Source: Acidobacteriota bacterium (GTDB taxonomy: Bacteria; Acidobacteriota; Thermoanaerobaculia; Multivoradales; Multivoraceae). Taken from it: a stretch of DNA of 37,323 bases. Positions 7,299 through 18,582 of this stretch are shown here, piece by piece. Position 1 is the stretch's first letter, and the number at the start of each line of letters is the position of its first letter. The DNA lies in NCBI GenBank assembly GCA_026707325.1, contig JAPOXA010000100.1, forward strand, positions 1 through 37,323, in the 5' to 3' direction. The translations under genes and the position numbers were made by a program. A model generated the notes under the pieces. The model saw only the letters and a program-made list of their open reading frames with translations. It ran no database searches and had not been told where the DNA came from.

Positions 7299-7894
7299 GA
7301 ACAGCGTCGATCGAACGGAAGACGTCCGAAACCGAGATCCGCGCCGAGCTGTCGCTCGACGGAGGCGATCGCCGGATCGATACGCCGAACGGCTTCTTCA
7401 GCCACATGCTGGATGCGCTGACGCGTCACGGCGGCCTGGGACTCGATCTCGTGGCTCGCGGCGATGTCGAGATCGACCTCCACCACACGGTGGAGGACAC
7501 CGGGATCGTGCTCGGCGACGCCCTCCGCGAAGCGCTCGGGGACCGTGCCGGGGTGCGCCGCTTCGCACACGGCTTCGCGCCGCTCGACGAGGCCCTGGCC
7601 CGCGCCGTGGTCGACCTCTCGGGCCGGGGCTCCTTTCACTTCCGGCTGCCGGCGGACCTCGAGCAGGCCTGGGTGACGACCGAGTTCCCGCTCACCCTGG
7701 CCGGCGACTTCTTCGGCGCCCTGGCGGACCGCGGCCGGTTGACCCTCCACCTGGACGTGCTCTGCGGCCGCAACCCGCACCATGTGGCCGAGGCCGCCTT
7801 CAAGGCGGTGGCGCTCGCCCTGCGGGACGCGGTGTCGCTCCGGGCCGGAGCGGCCGCCGAAGTGCCGAGCACGAAGGGGAGCCTTACCGCATGA
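7295..7894 (+). CDS. hisB: Imidazoleglycerol-phosphate dehydratase
   Basis: Manganese-dependent dehydration of imidazole glycerol phosphate to imidazole acetol phosphate. The 199-residue protein is the monofunctional form, with no N-terminal histidinol-phosphatase domain. Diagnostic motifs: FFSHMLDALTRHG, the metal-binding DLHHTVEDTGIVLG, the mirrored CGRNPHHVAEAAFKA and the C-terminal VPSTKGSL. ATG 7295 sits 5 bases after GGAGGG (7284-7289) and overlaps hisC by ATGA. Because this HisB is monofunctional and no HisN/HisJ-type phosphatase is present, the histidinol-phosphatase step must be encoded elsewhere. Confidence 0.95.
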   Translation: MRTASIERKTSETEIRAELSLDGGDRRIDTPNGFFSHMLDALTRHGGLGLDLVARGDVEIDLHHTVEDTGIVLGDALREALGDRAGVRRFAHGFAPLDEALARAVVDLSGRGSFHFRLPADLEQAWVTTEFPLTLAGDFFGALADRGRLTLHLDVLCGRNPHHVAEAAFKAVALALRDAVSLRAGAAAEVPSTKGSLTA

Positions 7895-8577
7895 CCGCCA
7901 CGGAAGCGACCGTGATCGACGCCGGCGTCGGCAACATCGGCAACCTGGTGCGGGCTCTCCGGCACCTGGGCGCCGAGGTCGAGATCACCTGCGACCCGGC
8001 GACGATTCGTGCCTCCCGCTGCCTGGTGCTGCCGGGGGTCGGCGCCTTCCGGCCGCCTCGGGAGGTCCTTCGCGGAGCGCCCGAGGAGGCACTTCGCGCC
8101 ACTCTCGCGGATGGCGCCACGCTGCTCGGCATCTGCATCGGCTACCAGCTCCTGTTCGACAGCAGCGAGGAGTTCGGGACGACGGACGGCCTTGCCCTGC
8201 TCCCCGGACGGGTCACCGAACTGCCCGGCGGCGTGCCGCTGCCTCACATCGGCTGGAATCGCGTCTTCGCGGTCACGGACCACCCCTTGATGGCGGGCGC
8301 GACCAACGACGACCACTACTACTTCGTCCACTCCTTCGCTCCCCAGGACGTGCCGGAGGAGTGGGTGCTCGGGCGCTGCCGCCACGGTCGCAGTTTCCCG
8401 GCGATCACCGGTCGCGGTCGGATCGCCGGCACCCAGTTCCACCCCGAGAAGAGCGGCGCCGCGGGCCTGCGGCTGCTGAGTAACTACCTGGCCTGGGCCG
8501 GCGACCTGGCCGCTGAGGCCGATGGAGGAGCCCCGGAGGGCCATGGAGGAACACATGCAACTGCTGCCGGCCATTGA
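7891..8577 (+). CDS. hisH: Imidazole glycerol phosphate synthase, glutaminase subunit HisH
   Basis: Class I glutamine amidotransferase that makes ammonia for HisF in the step that releases AICAR and imidazole glycerol phosphate. The triad is visible: nucleophile C82 in LLGICIGYQLLF, then H184 and E186 in GTQFHPEKSG. The N-terminal VIDAGVGNIGNL is typical of HisH. It starts at ATG 7891, with AAGGGGAG 9 bases upstream, and overlaps hisB by 4 bases. The tail after LSNYLAWAG is about 20 residues longer than common HisH and overlaps the start of hisA by 23 bases. Confidence 0.93.
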   Translation: MTATEATVIDAGVGNIGNLVRALRHLGAEVEITCDPATIRASRCLVLPGVGAFRPPREVLRGAPEEALRATLADGATLLGICIGYQLLFDSSEEFGTTDGLALLPGRVTELPGGVPLPHIGWNRVFAVTDHPLMAGATNDDHYYFVHSFAPQDVPEEWVLGRCRHGRSFPAITGRGRIAGTQFHPEKSGAAGLRLLSNYLAWAGDLAAEADGGAPEGHGGTHATAAGH

Positions 8578-9291
8578 TCTGCGAGGCGGTCAGGTCGTGC
8601 GTCTTGTGCGCGGCGACGACCGGCGGCGCACGGTCTACGACGCCGATCCGGGCAACGCGCTCCGCCGCTACCGCGAAGCCGGAGTCGCCCGCATCCACGT
8701 CGTCGACCTGGACGCGGCGTTCGGTGCTCAGCCGCAGCGTGGCGTCGTCCAGGCGCTGGCGCGGCAGGCGCAGGACTTGCCGAACGGCCGCGGCAGCATC
8801 CAGCTCGGCGGCGGCCTGCGCGACCGCGAGGCGGTCGAATGGGCCTTCGCTGCCGGCTGCGAGCGGGCCGTCGTGACCTCGCTCATCGTCCGCGACTTCG
8901 ACGTGTTCGCCGATCTCTGCCGCCAGTACCCGGGACGCATGGTGGCGGCGCTCGACATCGACGGCGGCGAGGTCCGGCTCGCCGGCTGGACGGAATCGGC
9001 CGACCGCTCGCCGGCCGCGCTCTGCGCCCAGCTCGCCGATCTGCCGGTGGCCGCCGTCCTGGTGACCGACATCTCCCGCGACGGGATGATGCAGGGGCCG
9101 AACATCGACCTCGCCTGCCGGATCGGCGACTTGGCCGGCACGCCGGCGATCCTCTCGGGCGGTGTGCGTTCGGCGGCGGATCTGGAAGCCGCGGCACGGC
9201 GGCCGGAGATCGAAGCCGCGATCGTCGGCCGGGCGCTCTACGACGGTTCGCTCAGCCTGGACGACGCGATCGCCGCCTGCGGGAGCGCTTC

Positions 9292-9295
<4 letters not shown>
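8555..9295 (+). CDS. hisA: Phosphoribosylformimino-AICAR-phosphate isomerase HisA
   Basis: A (beta-alpha)8-barrel enzyme for the Amadori isomerisation of ProFAR to PRFAR. It opens with [10 protein letters not shown] (catalytic Asp) and carries QLGGGLRD, the second catalytic Asp in [22 protein letters not shown] and IVGRALYDG, both phosphate-binding. The start is ATG 8555, with GGAGGA at 8545-8550. ATG 8522 and 8543 in the same frame would add residues foreign to the family. A separate trpF is present, so this is not the dual-function PriA type. It overlaps hisF by ATGA. Confidence 0.93.
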
Positions 9296-10086
<791 letters not shown>

Positions 10087-10106
10087 ACCACCGGAACGCT
10101 CGTGCC

Positions 10107-10140
10107 CACTGGGTGCGCCGGCGTCCTCGCCGGCATCCGG
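10107..10140 (+). repeat. Dispersed palindromic repeat, type 1 (copy 3), hisF-hisIE spacer
   Basis: CACTGGGTGCG followed by the stem GCCGGCG-TCCT-CGCCGGC and ATCCGG. It fills most of the only real intergenic gap inside the operon and could form a stable hairpin in the mRNA between hisF and hisIE. Confidence 0.8.
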
Positions 10141-10165
10141 CAACAAACCGATGAAGGACGACCAA

Positions 10166-10819
10166 ATGACATCTCCGGCCATCGACCCGGCCGCCCTCAC
10201 CTACGACGACCGGGGCCTGTTGCCCGTCATCGTCCAGGACGTGCTCTCCGGCGCGGTGCTGATGCTCGCCTACGCGAACCGGGAGGCGGTGGAGCTGACC
10301 CTCTCGACGGGTCAGGCCCACTTCTTCAGCCGTTCGCGCCAGGAGCTGTGGCGCAAGGGTGCGACCTCGGGCAACACGCAGGCGGTGGTCGAGGTGCTCC
10401 AGGACTGCGACCGGGACGCCCTGCTTGTGCGGGCGCTGCCGGCCGGGCCGGCCTGCCACCTCTACACGCGGAGCTGCTTCGAGCCGAACGCGGCCGAGTT
10501 CGAGCTGGGCTGGCTGCGACGCGTGCTCGCCGAGCGGGCGGAAGCACAGCCGGAGGAGAGCTACACCGCGCGCCTGCTCGAACAGGGCGTGGACCGCATC
10601 GCCCGCAAGGTCGCGGAGGAAGCGGGGGAGACGGTGATCGCCGGCGTCCGCGCGGACGCGGAACCGAAGTCCGCCGAGCGCCGTGGCGATCTCGCGGCCG
10701 AAGCCGCCGACCTCGTCTACCACCTGCTCGTCCTGCTGCAGGCAACCGGCGTAGAACTTGCCGACGTGGCCGCCGAACTCGGCCGCCGCCATCAGGATTT
10801 CGGGAATTCGCCGTCATGA
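10166..10819 (+). CDS. hisIE: Bifunctional phosphoribosyl-AMP cyclohydrolase / phosphoribosyl-ATP pyrophosphatase
   Basis: Performs the second and third steps of histidine synthesis. The HisI half shows MLAYANREAV, the STGQAHFFSRSR and LWRKGATSGNTQ segments, and zinc/magnesium ligands in DCDRDALLV with CHLYTRSCF. The HisE half carries the NTP-pyrophosphatase helices RIARKVAEEAGETVIAG and AADLVYHLLVLL. ATG 10166 is preferred because AAGGA (10154-10158) is 7 bases upstream; ATG 10151 would add five residues. At 217 residues it has the usual fusion length. It overlaps trpE by ATGA, joining the his block directly to the trp block. Confidence 0.93.
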   Translation: MTSPAIDPAALTYDDRGLLPVIVQDVLSGAVLMLAYANREAVELTLSTGQAHFFSRSRQELWRKGATSGNTQAVVEVLQDCDRDALLVRALPAGPACHLYTRSCFEPNAAEFELGWLRRVLAERAEAQPEESYTARLLEQGVDRIARKVAEEAGETVIAGVRADAEPKSAERRGDLAAEAADLVYHLLVLLQATGVELADVAAELGRRHQDFGNSPS

Positions 10820-12305
10820 GCCGGCCCGCCGCCGCGATCGCCCACACGCGCGAGTTCCTGGCCGACACGTCCACGCCGCTCGGCGTCTACCGCAAGCTCA
10901 CCGCGGCCGCGGACGGCGATGCCCGCGCCCGGCGCTTTCTGCTCGAGAGCATCACCGGCGGCGAGCACGTCTCCCGGTACAGCTTTCTTGGCGCCAGCCC
11001 GTCCCAGGTCTGCCGCGTGTACCTCGACCGGCTGGAGACCGAGGACCTCCGGAACGGCGGCGGCGTCCGCGTCGACACCGGCGATCCGCTGCCGAAGCTG
11101 CGCCGCCTGCTCGACGGCGTGGTCGCCGATGCCGCGCCGCCGCTGCCGTTCGCCGGCGGCTGGACCTTTGCCTTTGGCTTCGACGCGATCCGGCTCGCCG
11201 AGCCGTGCCTGGTCGACCACGCGGCCGGCCGGCCGCCGGACCCGTTCGGTCTGCCCGTCGCCATCCTCGCGCGCTACGACGACATCCTCGTGTTCGACCA
11301 CGCCCGCCAGCGGATCGTCGCGGTGGCGAACGAGATCGAGGGCGAGAGCACGGCCGCCGACGCGGAAGCGCGGCTCGATGCGCTGCAGGCCGTACTCGAA
11401 AGCCGGGGCGAGGCGATCGCGGCACGCGTCGAAGACCGGGGGATCAAGGCGGAAACGGCGGACCCCACCCTGAGCGACGAGGAGCACGGCCGGGCGGTCA
11501 ACGCCGCGAAGGAGTACATCGCCGCGGGCGACATCTTCCAGGTCGTGCTCGCCCGGCGCTGGGCGATCGACCTCGACGTGCCGCCGGCGACCGTCTACCG
11601 AGCGTTGCGCCTGGTCAATCCGTCGCCGTACATGGTGCTGTTCGAATCGCCGGAGGTGTCGCTGATCGGCGCCTCGCCCGAGATGCTGGTCAGGCGCACG
11701 GGGCGGCGCCTGGAGGTCAGGCCGATCGCCGGTACGCGGCCGCGCGGCCGAACCCCGGCCGAGGACCGGGTTCTGGCCGAGGAGCTGATGGCGGATCCGA
11801 AGGAGCGTGCCGAGCACGTGATGCTGGTCGATCTCGGGCGCAATGACCTCGGCCGGGTGGCAAAGCCGGGCGGGGTCTCGGTCGAGGAGTTCATGGTCAT
11901 CGAGCACTACAGCGACGTGATGCACATCGTCAGTTCGGTCGAGGCCGAGCAGTCGGACGCGGCGGGCGGCGGCGCCGGCTCGGCGCTGGACGCCCTGCTT
12001 GCGTGCTTTCCGGCCGGCACCCTCTCCGGGGCGCCGAAGATCCGCGCGGTGGAGATCATCGACGAGCTGGAGCCGGAGGCGCGCGGCATGTACGGCGGCT
12101 CCGTGGGCTACTTCTCGTTCGGCGGCGACATGGACGCCTGCATCACGATCCGCACCCTGGCGCTCGTCAACGGCGAAGCCTCGGTCACCGCCGGGGGCGG
12201 CATCGTCGCCGATTCGGATCCGGGGCGCGAGGCGCAGGAGACTCGCGACAAGGCGGCGGCGCTGCTGCGGGCGGTGGCCCTGGCGCGCGAGCTGGAGGGC
12301 CGGGC

Positions 12306-12309
<4 letters not shown>
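10816..12309 (+). CDS. trpE: Anthranilate synthase component I
   Basis: Chorismate-binding subunit that makes anthranilate with ammonia from TrpG. The 497-residue protein has the N-terminal FLLESITGG (LLES at 42-45) and NPSPYMV, both part of the tryptophan feedback site in known TrpE, so inhibition by Trp is expected. The catalytic core is visible in IAAGDIFQVVLARR, IGASPEMLV, RPIAGTRPRGRT, LVDLGRNDLGRV, FPAGTLSGAPKIRA and GGGIVADSDPGREAQET. Feedback residues plus genomic pairing with trpG favour TrpE over PabB. It starts at ATG 10816 inside the hisIE stop and ends in an ATGA overlap with trpG. Confidence 0.95.
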
Positions 12310-12876
<567 letters not shown>

Positions 12877-12884
<8 letters not shown>

Positions 12885-13917
12885 TCTCGACCTTTCGGCC
12901 CTGCTGAGAACGGCGATCGCCGGCGAGGATCTCCCGGCGGCGACGGTGGAGGAGCTGTTCGGCCGCCTGATGGACGGCGAACTCTCCGAGGTGTGGAAGA
13001 GCGCGTTCCTCGTCGCGCTGGCGGTAAAGGGAGAATCGGTCGGAGAGATCGCCGGCGCCGCCCGGGCGATGCGGGCGCGCGCGGCTCGGGTCGAGCACTC
13101 GGGTTCCGGCGTGATCGACACCTGCGGTACCGGCGGCGACGGTCGGGGCACGTTCAACATCTCGACCGCGGCCGCGCTGGTCGCGGCGGCGGGCGGCGCC
13201 CGCGTCGCCAAGCACGGCAACCGGGCGGTGTCGAGCCGCTCCGGCTCGGCCGACGTGCTGGCCGCGCTGGGCGTGAGGCTCTCCGGCTACACGGAGGCGC
13301 TCGGACGTTGCTTGGACGAGGTCGGCATCGTGTTCCTCTTCGCGCCGATGCTGCACCCGGCGATGGCCCAGGTCATGCCGGTGCGGCAGGAACTCGGCGT
13401 GCGCACGCTGTTCAACGTGCTGGGGCCCCTGACGAACCCCGCGGGTGCGAAGCGCCAGTTGATCGGCGTCTTCTCGCCCGACCTCGTCGAGCCGATCGCG
13501 CGCGTCCTGCTCGAACTCGGCAGCGAGCACGCCCTGGTCGTTCACGGCGACGGTCTCGACGAAATGACGACCACCGGAGCGACCGCGGTTGCCGAGGTCC
13601 GGGCCGGCGAGGTCAGGACGTATGAAGTCCGGCCGGGTGACTTCGGCATCGCCGCGGCATCGCCCGACGCTCTGCTCGGAGGCGACCCGGAGCGGAACGT
13701 CGAGCTCATGCGCGGCGTTCTCGACGGCGGCAGAGGCGCGCTGGCCGACATCACCTGCCTGAATGCCGGGGCGGCGCTCTACGTCGCGGGCAGGGCCGAC
13801 AGTCTCGCGGCTGGCGTCGCCGCGGCGTCCGAGGTCCAGGGTTCGGGCGCGGCTGCCGCGAAGCTCGCCGAACTCGTCGGCTGGACCGGTTGGGACGAGC
13901 AAGGCGGCGGAGACTGA
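12877..13917 (+). CDS. trpD: Anthranilate phosphoribosyltransferase
   Basis: Transfers ribose-5-phosphate from PRPP to anthranilate. The 346-residue protein carries the PRPP loop DTCGTGGDGRGTFNIS (GTGGDG at 84-89), the KHGNRAVSSRSGSADVL motif, FLFAPMLHPAM, RTLFNVLGPLTNP and the metal-binding HGDGLDEMT. All substrate-binding features seem intact. It starts at ATG 12877, overlapping the trpG stop in ATGAGTGA. The next gene begins 4 bases after its stop. Confidence 0.95.
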
Positions 13918-13921
13918 GACC

Positions 13922-14803
13922 GTGCCTGGGGTTCCCGACATCCTGCGGCGCATCTGCGACCAGCGTCGCCGGCGCGTGGCCGCCGGAGACGCGGGCGTGT
14001 CGCCCGCACGGTGCCTGTCCGCCGGGGCCCCGGGCCGCCGCTTCCTCGACGCGATCTCCGAGCGCCGCGGCGCTGCCGTGATCGCCGAGATCAAGATGGG
14101 CTCCCCCAAGCTCGGCGACCTGCGCGGCCGGTTCGATCCGTTCGCCCGCGCCGCGGCCTACGCGGACGCCGGGGCGGCCTGCCTTTCCGTCGTGGTCGAG
14201 CCGGATCACTTTCACGGCGGCTACGACCTGCTGGCCGAATGCGCGGCCGCGTCCGGGCTGCCAGCGGTGGCGAAGGACTTCGTCGTCTCCGACGCGCAGC
14301 TCGCGTGGGCGCGGGAAGCCGGCGCCTGCGCCGTGCTGCTGATCGCGGCCCTTTACGACGCGGCGGAGCTGCGCCGCCTGGCCGGGCTTGCTCGCGGCCT
14401 CGGGCTCGTGCCGCTGATCGAGACCCACGACGACGCGGACTTCGAGAAACTCCGGCCGATGGAGCACGACGACGGCGAGGACGGGAGCTCCGACTGGGAA
14501 CTGGTCGGCATCAACAACCGCGACCTGCGCACCTTCGAGGTCGATCTGGGACGCAGCGCCGAGCGCGTCGGCCGGCTGCCGTCCTCCGCCCTCAAGGTCG
14601 CCGAGTCGGGCATCCACACCGGCGCCGACGTGGCGAAGCTGCGGCGTGCCGGCTTCGACGCGTTTCTGATCGGCGAACGGCTCGTGCTTTCCGGCGACCC
14701 CGCGGCGGCACTTTCCGAACTGTTGGGTGCGCCGGCGTCCTCGCCGGCAAGTGGCGCGATGCCGCGAAGCGGCGAGCCCGAGCCGAAGGGACCGAGGGTC
14801 TGA
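13922..14803 (+). CDS. trpC: Indole-3-glycerol phosphate synthase
   Basis: Barrel enzyme closing the indole ring of CdRP. Catalytic positions are recognisable: E56 and K58 in VIAEIKMGSPK, K118 in AVAKDFVVSD, E169 in LIETHDD, N199 in GINNRDLRTF, and E228-S229 in VAESGIHTG; FLIGERLV follows. GTG 13922 is the start, with GGAG (13909-13912) 9 bases upstream and only 4 bases from the trpD stop. The enzyme should end near residue 268. Residues 269-293 (LGAPASSPASGAMPRSGE...) are the translation of a dispersed repeat with its second hairpin, so the stop is displaced. Confidence 0.93.
   Translation: MPGVPDILRRICDQRRRRVAAGDAGVSPARCLSAGAPGRRFLDAISERRGAAVIAEIKMGSPKLGDLRGRFDPFARAAAYADAGAACLSVVVEPDHFHGGYDLLAECAAASGLPAVAKDFVVSDAQLAWAREAGACAVLLIAALYDAAELRRLAGLARGLGLVPLIETHDDADFEKLRPMEHDDGEDGSSDWELVGINNRDLRTFEVDLGRSAERVGRLPSSALKVAESGIHTGADVAKLRRAGFDAFLIGERLVLSGDPAAALSELLGAPASSPASGAMPRSGEPEPKGPRV
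14722..14773 (+). repeat. Dispersed palindromic repeat, type 1 (copy 4), at the trpC 3' end
   Basis: GTTGGGTGCG plus stem GCCGGCG-TCCT-CGCCGGC, then a variant linker and a second hairpin GCCGC-GAA-GCGGC (14761-14773). It lies inside the trpC frame and is read as LGAPASSPASG. Confidence 0.78.
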
Positions 14804-14804
14804 C

Positions 14805-15442
14805 ATGAAGGTCAAGATCTGCGGCGTCACGACGCCCGCCGACGCCCGTCTCGCCGTCGACCTGGGCGCCGACTTCATCGGCCTCAACTTCTACCGTCCG
14901 AGCCCGCGGTGGATCGACGTCGACGAGGCGGCCCACATCCGCCGCCGGATCGGGAACCGGGCGCGGACGGTCGGCATCTTCGTCGACCCCACCCGCGAGG
15001 AACTCGAGACGATCGACCGCAAGGTCGGCCTCGACTACATTCAGTTCAGCGGCGACGAGAGCCCGGAACTCGTCGCCGGGTACAGCGACCGCGCCATCCG
15101 CGTCCGCCGTGTCGGCGGCGCCGCGGCGCCGGCCCCGGTCCCCGAGGAGGATTGCTGGGCGGTCCTGCTCGACCGCGCCCACGATCGCCTCTACGGCGGC
15201 TCCGGCGAGAGCTGGGACTACGCCGCCGCGGCCGACCTCGTCGAGACGCCGGCCGGCGGCGGCGCGCCGCGCCGCCTGTTCATCGCCGGCGGCGTGCGCC
15301 CCGGCAACGTCGCCGAAGTGGCGGCGGCGGTGCCCGGCGCCTACGCCGTCGACACCTGTTCCGGCGTCGAGTCCTTGCCCGGCCGGAAGGATCGCACGAA
15401 GCTGGAGCGATTGTTCGCCAACCTCAGAGCGGGAGCAGCACG

Positions 15443-15446
<4 letters not shown>
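14805..15446 (+). CDS. trpF: Phosphoribosylanthranilate isomerase
   Basis: Amadori isomerase converting PRA to CdRP. The 213-residue protein begins [10 protein letters not shown] with the catalytic Cys at position 6; [37 protein letters not shown] and the catalytic Asp in AVDTCSGVE follow in order. The usual QLHGDE is QFSGDE here, a mild deviation. It starts at ATG 14805, one base after the trpC stop, with GAGGG 6 bases upstream. It ends in an ATGA overlap with trpB. Its presence beside a normal hisA shows the two isomerases are separate in this organism. Confidence 0.93.
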
Positions 15447-16719
<1,273 letters not shown>

Positions 16720-16723
<4 letters not shown>

Positions 16724-17547
16724 GTCCTCGCCGCAAGCGCGGCTCCGCCGGCGCCATCGCCGCCGCCTTCAAGGCCTGCGCGAAGGAACGCCGCTCCGCC
16801 TTCGTCCCCTTCCTCGTCGCCGGCGACCCGTCGCTCGAGGCTACGCCCGACCTCCTGCGCGCCCTCGTCGACGGCGGCGCCGACGTGATCGAGCTCGGCG
16901 TCGCGTTCAGCGACCCGATCGCCGACGGCCCGACGATCCAGCGCGCTTCGCACCGCGCGCTCGCCGCCGGCTCCTCGCTCAGCGCCGTGCTGGGCATCGT
17001 CGAGCGCCACCGGGAGGAACTCGGCGTCCCGATCGTCCTCTTTACCTACTACAACCCGGTCCACGCCCGAGGGGTCGAGACCTTCGCCGCCCAGGCCGCT
17101 GGTAGCGGCGTCGACGGCGTTCTCTGCGTCGACCTGCCGCCAGACGAGGGCCTGCGGGAGCTGCAGCCGGCCCTCGAGGAACGGGGCGTCGATTCCATCT
17201 ACCTGATCGCAGCCACCAGCACCCGGGAACGGATCGACCGCGCCGCCGCGGCGTCGAACGGCTTCGTCTACTACACCGCCCGCTCGGACGTCACTGGTGA
17301 GCGGAAAGACCTGATCCCCACTCTGGCCCGCGAGGTGAAGCGCGTCCGCCGGCGGGTGCGGTTGCCGGTCGCCGTCGGCTTCGGCATCTCGACCCCGCGG
17401 CAGGTCGAGGAAGTGGCGAAGGTCGCTCACGGCGTCGTCGTCGGCAGCGCCCTCGTCCGCCTGGTCGAGGAGAACGCCGGCGAGCCGGACCTGGCGGCGC
17501 GCCTTGAACGCCGCGTCGGCGAGCTGACGGAACCGCTTCGCGGCTGA
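16720..17547 (+). CDS. trpA: Tryptophan synthase alpha chain
   Basis: Cleaves indole-3-glycerol phosphate and channels indole to TrpB. The catalytic pair is in [16 protein letters not shown]58 and D69 match E49 and D60 of the E. coli enzyme. The highly conserved Pro of LGVPFSDP is Ala here (A62). [34 protein letters not shown] and [11 protein letters not shown] complete the barrel. The 275-residue protein starts at ATG 16720 within the trpB stop. It is the last gene of the operon; a T-tailed hairpin follows 13 bases after its stop. Confidence 0.94.
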
Positions 17548-17560
17548 CGCGGGCCAGGAG

Positions 17561-17590
17561 CGGTCCTTGCGCCGTGAGGCGCGACCGTTT
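17561..17590 (+). terminator. Terminator of the aro-his-trp operon
   Basis: Stem CGGTC (17561-17565) / GACCG (17583-17587) stacked on GCGCC (17569-17573) / GGCGC (17578-17582), with a three-base bulge and GTGA loop, then TTT at 17588-17590. It lies 13 bases past the trpA stop. Confidence 0.6.
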
Positions 17591-17645
17591 GTCGGAGTGC
17601 GCTCGGGCTACCCGAGCGGCTGGGCAGGTTGCGGATGGTGTCCGG

Positions 17646-17722
17646 ATCTGGCCGGTCTTGGACGAATCTGGCCGGAATCTGCTACGCGGCGGCCGGTTTT
17701 CTCCCGTCTTCCTCCCTAGACT
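17646..17722 (+). promoter_or_regulatory. Duplicated upstream regulatory region, copy 1
   Basis: Direct repeats ATCTGGCCGG start at 17646 and 17666, exactly 20 bases apart, with a third partial site ATCTGCTA at 17677. CCGGTT lies at 17693 and a -10-like TAGACT at 17717-17722. All spacings are the same as in the copy at 19841-19917. Two full helical turns between sites, upstream of the promoter, suggest a same-face activator, but the binding protein is unknown. Confidence 0.5.
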
Positions 17723-17775
17723 GGTCAAGGCACTGATTCGTCGAACGTCCACAGGCTGAACCGGGGATAACGAGG

Positions 17776-18258
17776 ATGAACGCGACCACGTTTGGAGTGC
17801 TGGCGCCGCTTGTCTTGATCTCGGCCGTAGCGGGTCCACCGCACAGACTCGCCCGACAGGCGGCGGACAGCGTGGAGTTTACCGTCGGCCTGACTTCCGC
17901 CGTCACGTGCGACGGGATGCCGGCCGGCGACGTGGAGCTGGAGTTCATCGAGGCGGTGACGGGCGAGCCCGTCGTCTTGTACATCCTTGAGTCGCCTTCG
18001 GGTGAGCAGACCTTCCAGGTAACCGTGCCCCTGTTCGACTCGCGGTCCGGCTGGTTCGCGTCGGCGCGGTCGCCTGGTTTGTGGAGTCCGACCGTTTACC
18101 TTGCTCCAGCCGAACGGGCCGTGTCGCTCACCCTGGTTCCGGAGGGGTTGCTTCGGGTCGTTCCCGACCTGGGCGGCATGGACGGCGGAGAGGACAGGCT
18201 CGAAACCGGCGACGCGATCAAGCCGGTGCCCGACCGGGTGGCGGGCCACGAGGAGTGA
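17776..18258 (+). CDS. Secreted hypothetical protein
   Basis: A 160-residue protein with an N-terminal hydrophobic stretch (TFGVLAPLVLISAVAG, residues 5-20) that looks like a signal peptide lacking a strong basic start, so export is probable. The mature part is rich in beta-type sequence (VEFTVGLTSAV, VVLYILESPSG, TFQVTVPLFD, AVSLTLVPEG), compatible with a small beta-sandwich, then a polar, acidic tail. It has one Cys (TCDG). No family is recognised. It is expressed from the duplicated regulatory region; start ATG 17776 lies about 47 bases after the predicted transcription start. It reaches to within 90 bases of the small membrane gene downstream. Confidence 0.6.
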   Translation: MNATTFGVLAPLVLISAVAGPPHRLARQAADSVEFTVGLTSAVTCDGMPAGDVELEFIEAVTGEPVVLYILESPSGEQTFQVTVPLFDSRSGWFASARSPGLWSPTVYLAPAERAVSLTLVPEGLLRVVPDLGGMDGGEDRLETGDAIKPVPDRVAGHEE

Positions 18259-18348
18259 GGGTTGAACCGCTGTTCATGGACTCCCGGAGCGACCGCCGGC
18301 AATCGAGATGCGGGACCGGGCGAATGACTGGTGGAGAGGAGGTATGGC

Positions 18349-18519
18349 ATGTACCGCTACTCACGGTTGTTGGATGTCGCGCAGGTGCAGCGCGATCTGC
18401 GCCGCGACGAGCGTTTCGACGTCGTCTTGCGCTTCTGGTCGCGGTGGGGTGACCCGGCGCTGGCCGGTGTGTTGCTGGGGTTAGTGGCGTGGGCCCTCGC
18501 GCACGGCCACACGAGCTAG
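18349..18519 (+). CDS. Small single-span membrane protein
   Basis: A 56-residue protein: a basic, charged N-terminal half (LRRDERFDVVLRFWSRWGD) followed by one hydrophobic helix, ALAGVLLGLVAWALA (residues 38-52). It has an excellent ribosome-binding site, AGGAGG (18337-18342), 6 bases before ATG 18349, which argues for real translation despite the small size. No homologue is recognised. It may accompany the secreted protein upstream, or the PP-loop/AraC gene 63 bases downstream. Confidence 0.55.
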   Translation: MYRYSRLLDVAQVQRDLRRDERFDVVLRFWSRWGDPALAGVLLGLVAWALAHGHTS

Positions 18520-18582
18520 AGCCACCGCGCGAAGACGCGGTTGGGGCTCGAGTCGAAGTGCGGGCTAACATGACGGGCATCC

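Noticed and set aside
17646..17664. TGGCCGGTCTTG read as a sigma-54 promoter.
   Set aside because: The GG and GC elements are not 10 bases apart in either copy, so the -24/-12 rule fails.
18524..18541. Hairpin ACCGCG-CGAAGA-CGCGGT after the small membrane gene as a terminator.
   Set aside because: The stem is short and there is no T run; it may simply be chance in GC-rich DNA.
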